Shown: positions 18,028-26,101 of the stretch, one piece after another
How the letters are laid out: every line of letters starts with the position of its first letter
Position numbering within the stretch: position 1 is the first letter of the stretch
Source: Parvularculaceae bacterium
GTDB taxonomy: Bacteria > Pseudomonadota > Alphaproteobacteria > Caulobacterales > Parvularculaceae
NCBI GenBank assembly: GCA_021776435.1
Contig: JAJFFW010000055.1
Coordinates: 1-37,799, forward strand
Direction of reading: 5' to 3'
Length of the DNA: 37,799 nucleotides
The notes under the pieces: generated by a model
Database searches by the model: none
Seen by the model: only the letters and a program-made list of their open reading frames with translations
Told to the model about the DNA's origin: nothing
Position numbers and translations under genes: made by a program

Positions 18028-21000
18028 TTATCGTGGAATGATGCCCCCTGGTGTCCACGGGGCGCCAGCTTCCATAAGCGAAGCTTCGAACGCCGGGATT
18101 GTTTCTTGCCGGAGAACATTAAGTCGTACACGAATGTCTTCAAAGTCACTCTCAGCATATTCGAGCGTTTGAACATGTGTGGGTGTCGGGCCATAGGTCG
18201 AATTGCTTGTGCCGTTCAAGACCTTGCCGAGGCGAGTTCGGACAGTTGCCGGGACATCCTGGCCGACAGAAGACATGGCCTGATTACCGCTCAGGGTCGC
18301 GATGATGTCATGCAGTTCCGTACCAACAGCCTGCCATTGATCGTCAAGCGCGGCAGGCGCTGAGCGCGTCCGGTTTAAGGCGACTTTCAAAGCACTGACT
18401 TTGTCCTCAAGCATGCCCGTCGCTTGACTTGCTGCAGTCACGCCACGTTGGAGTTTTGCAAGACGTTCCCAAAACGCAACTGCATCGGCAGGGTCGGCGC
18501 CGGGCAGAGCGCCTTCACGCAAGCGAACGACATCAAATGGTTTTGGTCCAACCAATTCAGTCGTTTCTCCACGAACACGCTTTGAAAGCGAGACCGTGTA
18601 TTGGCCCGGCGCCGCCAGAAAGCCTTGAACGTCTTCGTTCGGAAAACCGGGCCCGGAACCGATGGCGTCCATGGCAGGAAACCGCAAATCCCAGGCGACA
18701 CGGTGAAACCCCTTTTTGGTCGGGCCACTGACGCGCCGCACAACATTGTCGTCCGCGTCTCTGACGGTCAGCCAAATTTCGGGATCAACCTCTCGGCGCT
18801 CTTTTTCGACGGCGTCAAATCCCGGGAACGGCGTGTCGTCCCAAGCTTCGGTTTTGTCTTTCTCAGACTCTTGCCTGATTTCTTTGAGGGATTTTACGTC
18901 CTCGCTGAGATAGTAGGAAAAGACCGCGCCGAAAGGCGGGTTCGGGGCGCGGAAATACCCATGCCCTTGAGAGGCGCCTTCGCTAAATCCGAGTGGATGG
19001 CGCTCCATATACCACCATGCACGACGTCCCGGAAATAAAAGCGCTTCCTGATTTAATGCTTCTTCGTCGATTTCGCGCAGGGGAGTAAAATCATCAAGGA
19101 TAAAAAAGCCTCGCCCAAAAGAAGCGGCGACGACATCGTTTTCTTGTCTTTGGATCGTCACGTCACGGAAGGAAATCGTCGGAGAGCCGCCCGTAAGCTC
19201 GATCCATTTTCCACCGCCATTGAGGGTGAAGAAAAGTCCGAATTCAGTTGCGGTAAACATCAGATTTGGATTGACGTGGTCTTGGACCACACGCCAGACT
19301 AGGTGACGGTCCGGCAAATCCCCGGCCATAGATTTCCAAGTGCGCCCCCGGTTCGTACTTTTTAAGAGATACGGTGTGTAATCGCCGTATTTGTGGTTAT
19401 CGAGGGCCACATAAACAGTATCACGATCAAATAGATCTGCCTTAATATCGTTGACAAAGGCTGTATCTGGAACGCCGGGGAAATTTCCAACGGCGACTTT
19501 GGTCCAATTTTCACCGCCATCGCTGGTCGATTGCATAAGGCCATCGTCGGTCCCTACATAAAGAATATTCTCGTCTAATGGCGATTCCGCGACTGAAGTA
19601 ATCGTGTTGTATTTTGACATCGCCAGGAAATCCCAGGCGGAATCCCACGACCATTGCCGCCCCATAACCGGTAAAAGCATTCGATTTTCATTGCGTGTGA
19701 GGTCACCTGAGATTGCACGCCAACTATCGCCACGATTATCGGACCGCCAAAGGCGTTGAGATGCATAATATATCCGTTTGGGATCATGCGCACTCACGTT
19801 GATGGGCGCATCCCAGTTAAAGCGTTCCAGCGGCTCACCAGGAGCGGCCTGGGGTTGAACGTGCACAACTTCGCCTGTTGTCCGGTCGACACGGGCAAGA
19901 TTACCCTCCTGCCATTCCGCATACATTATATCGGGATTTCCAGGTTCGGTGGCGGATTGATGACCGTCCGCGAAAAGGGTTACAAACCAGTCCGCATTGC
20001 GGATGCCGTGACGGTTATCCGTGCGCGAAGGGCCGCCCTGCGAGTTGTTATCCTGTGTGCCGCCATAGACAAAATAAAATGGCTCAGAATCGTCAACTGC
20101 AACTTTGTAAAACTGCGTTACCGGTAGGTTGTTGATGAAACGCCACGACGTCTCATTGTCATAACTCTCATAAAGCCCGCCATCAGAACCCACCATGATA
20201 TAATCCGGATCATCGGGTCTGAACACGATGGCATGATCATCGACATGTTTATTTTCATTGTTCAGTCCGCGCCAGTTGGCGCCGCCGTCTTGCGAAACTT
20301 GTGTTGTATTGCTCGCAAGATAAATGCGGTCAAACGCATGCGGGCTCGCATAAAGCTCCTGATAGTAATGAGGGCCTGTACCGCCGCCAACCGCATCGCC
20401 TTTTTTCTCCCACGATGCGCCACGGTCATCGGAGCGCCACACACCGCCTTCGCGACGGTTCAGTTCGATGGCGGCATAGAGCACGTCTGGGCGTTGCGGT
20501 GATATCGCGATGCCGATCTTTCCCATATTGCCCTCGGGCAGACCGTTCGTGAGTTTTGTCCATGTCTCGCCACCGTCTTCTGACATGTGAACGCCGGACT
20601 TGGGACCGCCGCCGACATAGGCTGCGACGGTGCGATGGCGTTGCCAGGTCGCGGCGTAAAGGCGATTTGGATCCCGCGGATCTATCGTGACATCAGTAAC
20701 GCCAGTCCATTTGCCTAAGGATAATGTATTCTTCCAGGTCTTGCCGCCATCCGTCGTTTTAAAGAGCCCTCGATCACCGCCTTCGGACCATAGAGGTCCC
20801 TGAGCGGCCACCCATACGGTGTTTGAGTCTTCGGGATGGACAATAATTTTGGAAATATGATCGGAGTTTTCGAGACCGAGCTTGTCCCAATTAGCGCCGC
20901 CATCTTTTGAGCGATAAACGCCGTCGCCAAAACCGACATGGCGCCCGCCGACATTCTCACCGGTTCCGACCCAGACGGTATTCGGATTGGATGGATCAAG

Positions 21001-21306
21001 TCCGATAGCGCCGATGGAGTAAGAGGATTGCTCGTCGAATAACGGCGCCCATGTTGTACCAGCGTTTTTGGTTTTCCAGACGCCGCCTGAGCCAACGGCC
21101 ACATACCAGGTTGCCGGGTCTTCGGGGACAATAGCGATATCGGCGATGCGTCCGGCCATCAACGCCGGGCCTATATTTCTAAGCTCCAATCCCTTGAAGG
21201 TGTCGCTGGATAAAGGTCCTTTATCCCTCTCATTATCGGGTTTTTCCTGCGCGCAGGCCGAGAGCGGTATCATAAAAATAGCGGCGCATACGGATAACAG
21301 TTTCAT
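18028..21306 (-). CDS. Large BNR/VPS10-like repeat lipoprotein
   Basis: The 1092-aa exported protein begins MKLLSVCAAIFMIPLSACAQ, a lipoprotein signal with lipobox LSAC (Cys18). It carries many Asp-box (BNR) motifs: SKDGGANW, TTDGGKTW, SEDGGETW, SDDRGASW, SQDGGANW, SDNRGDSW, TSDGGENW and STNRGRTW. These imply one or two beta-propellers over roughly residues 35-720. The C-terminal part has KGFHRVAWDLRFPAM and an APGQYTVSL segment like a beta-sandwich, then a helical region. Databases usually call such proteins glycosyl hydrolase or sortilin-like; no catalytic function is proven. I prefer ATG 21306 over 21342 because it gives a clean lipoprotein signal and has AGAAGGGG just upstream. A PepSY-type gene lies 47 nt upstream on the same strand. 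Confidence 0.85.
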   Translation of the reverse strand: MKLLSVCAAIFMIPLSACAQEKPDNERDKGPLSSDTFKGLELRNIGPALMAGRIADIAIVPEDPATWYVAVGSGGVWKTKNAGTTWAPLFDEQSSYSIGAIGLDPSNPNTVWVGTGENVGGRHVGFGDGVYRSKDGGANWDKLGLENSDHISKIIVHPEDSNTVWVAAQGPLWSEGGDRGLFKTTDGGKTWKNTLSLGKWTGVTDVTIDPRDPNRLYAATWQRHRTVAAYVGGGPKSGVHMSEDGGETWTKLTNGLPEGNMGKIGIAISPQRPDVLYAAIELNRREGGVWRSDDRGASWEKKGDAVGGGTGPHYYQELYASPHAFDRIYLASNTTQVSQDGGANWRGLNNENKHVDDHAIVFRPDDPDYIMVGSDGGLYESYDNETSWRFINNLPVTQFYKVAVDDSEPFYFVYGGTQDNNSQGGPSRTDNRHGIRNADWFVTLFADGHQSATEPGNPDIMYAEWQEGNLARVDRTTGEVVHVQPQAAPGEPLERFNWDAPINVSAHDPKRIYYASQRLWRSDNRGDSWRAISGDLTRNENRMLLPVMGRQWSWDSAWDFLAMSKYNTITSVAESPLDENILYVGTDDGLMQSTSDGGENWTKVAVGNFPGVPDTAFVNDIKADLFDRDTVYVALDNHKYGDYTPYLLKSTNRGRTWKSMAGDLPDRHLVWRVVQDHVNPNLMFTATEFGLFFTLNGGGKWIELTGGSPTISFRDVTIQRQENDVVAASFGRGFFILDDFTPLREIDEEALNQEALLFPGRRAWWYMERHPLGFSEGASQGHGYFRAPNPPFGAVFSYYLSEDVKSLKEIRQESEKDKTEAWDDTPFPGFDAVEKERREVDPEIWLTVRDADDNVVRRVSGPTKKGFHRVAWDLRFPAMDAIGSGPGFPNEDVQGFLAAPGQYTVSLSKRVRGETTELVGPKPFDVVRLREGALPGADPADAVAFWERLAKLQRGVTAASQATGMLEDKVSALKVALNRTRSAPAALDDQWQAVGTELHDIIATLSGNQAMSSVGQDVPATVRTRLGKVLNGTSNSTYGPTPTHVQTLEYAESDFEDIRVRLNVLRQETIPAFEASLMEAGAPWTPGGIIPR

Positions 21307-21353
21307 TGGATTCCCCTTCTGGTCGCTTGTCTGGTCGGTCACTCAAGATGAAC

Positions 21354-21941
21354 TTAGATTGTGTTCTTTTGTGATGGAGTCACATGTCTTATTTTCTTCA
21401 CCGATTTTTTGGCTTTCTTTAAATGCGGTAAAAAGAACAGATATATTCCAGTACCCCATAAGATGAATAGGATGATTCCGGATGGGAAGAAGATATATAG
21501 TTTCACCCAGTTGGCGAAGAATGAACCATCGTGAATGCTTTCTATAATATCTGATCTTCGATAGGCAACCTGAAGCACCTCACCGGTCATGGTGTCTATC
21601 TGTGCTTCCCAATTATTTTCCGAAACGAATTTTACGATGCTCTTGCCGGGTTTGAAATCGACGCGTGACAGATCACGCCAGTCGAACAGCGCAAGTTCAG
21701 GAGTCGCTTTCGCTGCTTCAAACAGGTCTTCGATGGATTGTGAAGGGATGGCGTTCGGCGCCGATTTTTCGCTGGCCGCTTTTCCGCTGGCCGCTTTTCC
21801 GCTGATCGTAGGCGGTTGGATCCAGTCGAATTCTTTCTTTAGCTGCAATAAAAGCCCGGCGCCAATGACCAGACCCATTTGCAACATGATGATGAGCGAA
21901 CCCCAATGATGGATTTTGCGTAGCAAGACTTGAGTTTTCAT
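21354..21941 (-). CDS. PepSY-type membrane protein
   Basis: The 195-aa protein has an N-terminal transmembrane helix (WGSLIIMLQMGLVIGAGLLL, preceded by RKIHHW) and a C-terminal one (LYIFFPSGIILFILWGTGIY) with a basic cytoplasmic tail. Between them a periplasmic domain contains WEAQIDTMTGEVLQVAYR, the typical PepSY strand pattern, then SIHDGSFFANW. PepSY-TM proteins often accompany iron-reductase or secreted-peptidase systems. ATG 21941 is chosen because the helix begins right after it; a further in-frame start exists at 21986. A perfect 15-bp tandem duplication (21771-21800) encodes two SGKAA repeats in the linker. It probably forms a transcription unit with the BNR gene. Confidence 0.8.
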   Translation of the reverse strand: MKTQVLLRKIHHWGSLIIMLQMGLVIGAGLLLQLKKEFDWIQPPTISGKAASGKAASEKSAPNAIPSQSIEDLFEAAKATPELALFDWRDLSRVDFKPGKSIVKFVSENNWEAQIDTMTGEVLQVAYRRSDIIESIHDGSFFANWVKLYIFFPSGIILFILWGTGIYLFFLPHLKKAKKSVKKIRHVTPSQKNTI

Positions 21942-22114
21942 GAAGTTTGGCAGCTTTCCGTTCCCACGCGATACCGGGCAGATCAACGCATTTATCCTGG
22001 TTGCGTCAATACCCTTTCAAAAGATCGGTATCGTGCATTTGCCTAACTATAAAAATGTAGCGGGTCTGACGCTCTCAATGCTTCACTCGATACATAGGTA
22101 CGGGCAGGTGCATT

Positions 22115-22381
22115 ATGGGTTGTGTTGGCAGGCGCATGGCAACCCACTTAAATATTTTGCGTGAGCGCCTGACTGAAGACGAGGCAGGGGTTTTCATATC
22201 ACTGCTAGACGCATGGTTTCCGGCGGAACATTACAAAAGGGATGAAATTCTTTGTCCATCTAATAAAAATTTGAAGTTTGCAGATTTCATTCAAATTTGG
22301 GGTATGCCGACCACAGTCATAGAAAAACGAAACCGCAAAGGTCCATTTTCTTTTATCGACATTTTCTGTTGCGCTCACTAG
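22115..22381 (+). pseudogene. Possible truncated Crp/Fnr-type regulator N-terminus
   Basis: The open frame of 88 codons includes LRERLTEDEAGVFISLLDAW followed by KRDEIL. That spacing recalls the N-terminal helix and first cyclic-nucleotide-like strand of Crp/Fnr regulators. After about residue 50 the resemblance is lost and the frame ends, with no barrel and no helix-turn-helix. AGG lies seven bases before the ATG. It may be a decayed remnant or a chance frame. The rest of the 484-bp spacer 21942-22425 shows nothing else I can call apart from the ribosome binding site GGAGGG of the next gene. Confidence 0.3.
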
Positions 22382-22425
22382 GTTGCCACTCTTGGGCAGA
22401 TCGAATTGGCTGGAGGGCTGTGTTT

Positions 22426-25400
22426 ATGACTCATTATAAAGCCACACGATTGGTTGTTGCGGTATTGCTGGCAATCGGAGCAACTTACTCTCTCGCAGTT
22501 GCACAAGACGAAACTCGGTTGTTGAGGACTCCATCAATCTCGGAGACTCATCTTACTTTTGTCTATGCTGGCGATATTTGGATTGCAGGACGGGACGGGT
22601 CTAATCCGCGTCGCCTGACGTCTCACCCCGCCGATGAGAAAGGCCCTATTTTTTCGCCCGACGGACAGAGCATCGCCTTCACAGCAAATTATGAGAACAA
22701 TCAGGATGTTTACACGATTCCGATCACCGGCGGTCAACCTGCTCGGCTGACTTGGCACCCAGGCGCCGATACAGCAACAGACTGGACACCTGACGGTGAG
22801 GCGGTCGTCTTCGCATCGGCGCGTGAGACCAATCATGGCCGGTCGGCGCAACTCTATCATGTATCGACGAAAGGCGGACCGCCTGAGCGGCGTATGGATG
22901 CACGCATTTATCTTGGGCGTTATGATGCAGCGGGCGAAAGGTTCGCCTATATCCCGCATGGGCCAGCTTATAATGGCCTCTATGGCGGATCTTCGGGTTG
23001 GCGCGGCTATCGCGGCGGAACAACGCCATCGATTACGATCATGGATATAGCCAACAATCAGGCGACCCAAATTCCGGGTGACCGCGTGAATGATATCAAC
23101 CCCATGTGGGTTGGCGATGATCTTTACTTCATTTCTGATCGCGAAGACAAAGTCCTCAATCTCTATCGTTTCAATTCGGCGAATGGCGCCGTGACCAAAG
23201 TCAGCAATGAAACAGTTTGGGATATCCGCTCAGCTGACGTGCATGGCGATCGCATTGTCTATGAGTCTGCCGGTCAGCTGAAGGAATTCAATCTGACAAG
23301 TGGAGCGGTTTCAAATATTCACGTCTCAATTTCGCCGGACCTTCAGGCGGTGCGTGAGCAATGGAAGGACGCCGGTGATTTGATTGGAAGCATAGGGCTT
23401 TCACCAAGCGGTAAGCGAGCGCTGATCACTGCGCGCGGCGAAGTTTTCACCATTCCTATCGATGATGGGTCAACTCGCAACATCACTGACAGTGATGGAT
23501 CGCACGAATATACAGCCATTTGGTCGCCTGCCGGAGGCCGCATTGCTTATATCGCCGATGATGGTTCTCGTCAGCGCTTGGTCCTTCGGCGCCAAAATGG
23601 TCTCGGCGGAGAAACCAGTTATGATCTCGGTACGGAGTTCTATGGCCTCCTTGGCTGGACGGGAGATGGCCTCCATATAATCTATGAGGATAATCACCTG
23701 AACCTTAAGATGATCAATGTTGGGTCCGGTCGTTCGACGACAATCTCAACGAGCGCTCGCCGGGAGATTGTTGAAATTGACACATCTTCGGACGGTCGCT
23801 GGATTGCCTATACTGAGGAACAAGAGAATTTTCACCGCGATCTCATGCTCTTTGATGTTCAAACCGGGCAGTCGACCCGTATCTCGGACGGCTTGGCGGA
23901 TGTCGCAACGCCGGCCTTTAGCCAAGACGGTAAATATCTTTATTTCGCGGCCTCGACAAATTCGGGCTTGGGGCAGGTCTTTCTGGATTTGTCCAGTCAG
24001 GAGCGGCCCTATCGCGCTGGCCTCTATGCACTTGTTCTTGCCGCCGATACTCCGTCACCGCTACTCCCAAAACCCGGTGATGAGGAGATCGGGAAAGAAC
24101 CGGATAAGGATGGCGACAAAACGGGTGACGCGAAGGTTGTAACGAAGGTTGACCTTGTGGGCATTCAAGACCGGATTATTGGTCTTCCGGTTACCGAGAG
24201 AAACTATTCGAATCTGGCCGTCGGTGAAGACGGTGCATTGTATTATTTGCAAAATGTGCAGGCCGGCGCGGTCAATACCAAGCCTGGCGAACGGGCGTCC
24301 GCTGAAAATGAACTCGTCAAATTCGACTTCGAAGATCTGAGTGCAACGTCCGTTCTTGATGGCGTCACCAGTTTCAGCATTAGCCATGACCGAACCCATA
24401 TTATCGCCGAGACCTCCGGCGGCGGCCTGAGCGTGGCTAAACTTGGCGATACGATCAAGCTTGAGCCTGTCGACAAAAGTGGTTTGCGCGCCTTAATCGA
24501 TCCGCGAGCGGAGTGGCAGTTAATCTTCGATGAAGTATGGCGCATGGAAAAATCATATTTCTATGACCCTGCAATGCATGGACTCGACTGGCAAAGTGTG
24601 CGCGATCGCTACCGTCCGCTTGTCACCCATGTCGGACGCCGGGAGGATTTGAATGCGCTCATGGTTGAAATGATTGGCGAGATGCAGGTCGGGCATAACC
24701 GAACCCGGGGCGGTGACGTCCACCGTGAGAAATCCGTGAACGCTGGGTTGCTCGGCGCTGATCTTCTCATGGAAAACGGTCGCTATAAAATTTCGCATAT
24801 CTATACCGGAGAGGCCTGGAATCCGTTCCTTGCCGGGCCGTTGGCCGCGCCAGGCGTTGACGTCGCCGAGGGGGATTTTATCCTTTCGGTTAATGGCAAA
24901 CCTCTAACCGCGAATGATAATATCCATGGGTTCCTGCAGGGGACGGCTGGCAATCAAGTCAGCTTGACAGTCAGTGACAGAGCGGATGGCCGCTCGCCGC
25001 GAACAGTGACGATTGTGCCGACCGAGAGTGAACGGAGATTACGGCTCTGGGATTGGGTTGAGGGCAACCGCAAGGCGGTCGATGCGGCGACCAACGGCCG
25101 GGTCGGCTATATCTATCTTCCGAATACGGCGGGCGCCGGTTACACCTTCTTCAATCGTATGTTCTTCAGTCAGGTTGATAAAGATGCACTGATCATTGAT
25201 GAACGCGCCAATGGCGGCGGTCAGGCGGCGAACTATATCACTGACATTCTCAGCCGGAAATATCTCTCCGGTTGGCGTGACCGCGATGCGCTTGTGTTTA
25301 ACACGCCAGGCGGCGCTCATTACGGTCCCAAGATCATGCTGATCGATCAGGACGCCGGTTCCGGTGGCGACTATCTGCCCTATGCATTTCGCGAAGAGGG

Positions 25401-25707
25401 TATTGGCAAGCTCATGGGCACACGCACCTGGGGCGGGTTGATCGGCATTTCGATTAATCCAAGGCTTGTTGATGGCGGCAATCTGTCTGTTCCTTACTTT
25501 CGCTTCTTCGACACTAGTGGAAACTGGTCTATCGAGAATGAGGGCACTGTGCCGGATGTCACCGTGTCCCTTGACCCGGCAGCGGCAAATGTTGGCCGCG
25601 ACACTCAGCTTGAAAGCGCCATCGCAGACATCGTCGACCAGCTCGAAAGCTTCGTGCCGACAGTTCCCGAGACAGCCCCGCCTTATCCGACGCAGATTGG
25701 TCAGTAA
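22426..25707 (+). CDS. Secreted tricorn-like S41 serine protease
   Basis: The 1093-aa protein has a signal peptide (MTHYKATRLVVAVLLAIGAT to AVAQ). An N-terminal WD40/TolB-like propeller follows, with repeats such as PIFSPDGQSIAFTANYE and DWTPDGEAVVFAS. A second propeller reaches about residue 640. After these come a helical C1 domain (WQLIFDEVWRMEKSYFYDP), a PDZ-like domain (VAEGDFILSVNGKPLTAND) and the S41 catalytic domain. By comparison with Thermoplasma tricorn (His746, Ser965, Glu1023), His757, Ser979 (AGSGGDYLPY) and Glu1037 have nearly the same spacing. The position before His757 is Gly rather than the Ser of tricorn. It should degrade peptides in the periplasm. GGAGGG ends nine bases before ATG 22426, which rules against the longer open frame from 22297. 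Confidence 0.92.
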   Translation: MTHYKATRLVVAVLLAIGATYSLAVAQDETRLLRTPSISETHLTFVYAGDIWIAGRDGSNPRRLTSHPADEKGPIFSPDGQSIAFTANYENNQDVYTIPITGGQPARLTWHPGADTATDWTPDGEAVVFASARETNHGRSAQLYHVSTKGGPPERRMDARIYLGRYDAAGERFAYIPHGPAYNGLYGGSSGWRGYRGGTTPSITIMDIANNQATQIPGDRVNDINPMWVGDDLYFISDREDKVLNLYRFNSANGAVTKVSNETVWDIRSADVHGDRIVYESAGQLKEFNLTSGAVSNIHVSISPDLQAVREQWKDAGDLIGSIGLSPSGKRALITARGEVFTIPIDDGSTRNITDSDGSHEYTAIWSPAGGRIAYIADDGSRQRLVLRRQNGLGGETSYDLGTEFYGLLGWTGDGLHIIYEDNHLNLKMINVGSGRSTTISTSARREIVEIDTSSDGRWIAYTEEQENFHRDLMLFDVQTGQSTRISDGLADVATPAFSQDGKYLYFAASTNSGLGQVFLDLSSQERPYRAGLYALVLAADTPSPLLPKPGDEEIGKEPDKDGDKTGDAKVVTKVDLVGIQDRIIGLPVTERNYSNLAVGEDGALYYLQNVQAGAVNTKPGERASAENELVKFDFEDLSATSVLDGVTSFSISHDRTHIIAETSGGGLSVAKLGDTIKLEPVDKSGLRALIDPRAEWQLIFDEVWRMEKSYFYDPAMHGLDWQSVRDRYRPLVTHVGRREDLNALMVEMIGEMQVGHNRTRGGDVHREKSVNAGLLGADLLMENGRYKISHIYTGEAWNPFLAGPLAAPGVDVAEGDFILSVNGKPLTANDNIHGFLQGTAGNQVSLTVSDRADGRSPRTVTIVPTESERRLRLWDWVEGNRKAVDAATNGRVGYIYLPNTAGAGYTFFNRMFFSQVDKDALIIDERANGGGQAANYITDILSRKYLSGWRDRDALVFNTPGGAHYGPKIMLIDQDAGSGGDYLPYAFREEGIGKLMGTRTWGGLIGISINPRLVDGGNLSVPYFRFFDTSGNWSIENEGTVPDVTVSLDPAAANVGRDTQLESAIADIVDQLESFVPTVPETAPPYPTQIGQ

Positions 25708-25786
25708 GCTGACAGAATAGCGTGTGGTGTATTTGTAATGACCTCCATGGGGTAATCATATGGCGTCGCCAGATTAATGTTTCGTT

Positions 25787-25930
25787 TTATTTGCGTAACG
25801 CATTGATCTGGCGAGTATTTTGAAAAAAACCGGGGATAGTTATCCGACACTTGACGCGTGGCCCTATAGTGGTCCCGTTATTGGCGGTGGCTTGTGAAGA
25901 GGGTTTCCAACCGGGATTGTCTTCGTCCAT
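25787..25930 (-). CDS. Candidate 47-aa small protein with a perfect Shine-Dalgarno
   Basis: On the minus strand AAGGAGG (plus-strand complement at 25940-25946) lies nine bases before an ATG at 25930. The frame runs 47 codons: it begins MDEDNPGWKPSS, contains one Cys in RVKCRITIPGFF, and ends NALRK. I do not recognise it, and it has no signal peptide or helix. It lies in the 394-bp spacer (25708-26101) between the tricorn-like protease and the E1 gene and would be divergent from E1. The frame continues open upstream to 26128, which weakens the case that it is selected. The rest of the spacer shows no clear promoter. Confidence 0.4.
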   Translation of the reverse strand: MDEDNPGWKPSSQATANNGTTIGPRVKCRITIPGFFQNTRQINALRK

Positions 25931-26101
25931 ATGAAGTCGCCTCCTTAATCGTTTTTCGGAGCGATATTGGTGCGCGATTCGCCGCTTGTCCGGGCTGCGA
26001 TCTCGTTCTAGAGCTTCGAAAGGGAAGAGGCGGCGATGATCTGTCATCCCTTCCCAATGGGAGCGGATAGGACTGGTCTTGCCTGAAAAGGTGAAACGAG
26101 A

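Noticed and set aside
22534-23070. 178-codon minus-strand open frame inside the tricorn-like gene
   Set aside because: It is antisense to clear propeller repeats, and the product is basic and of odd composition.
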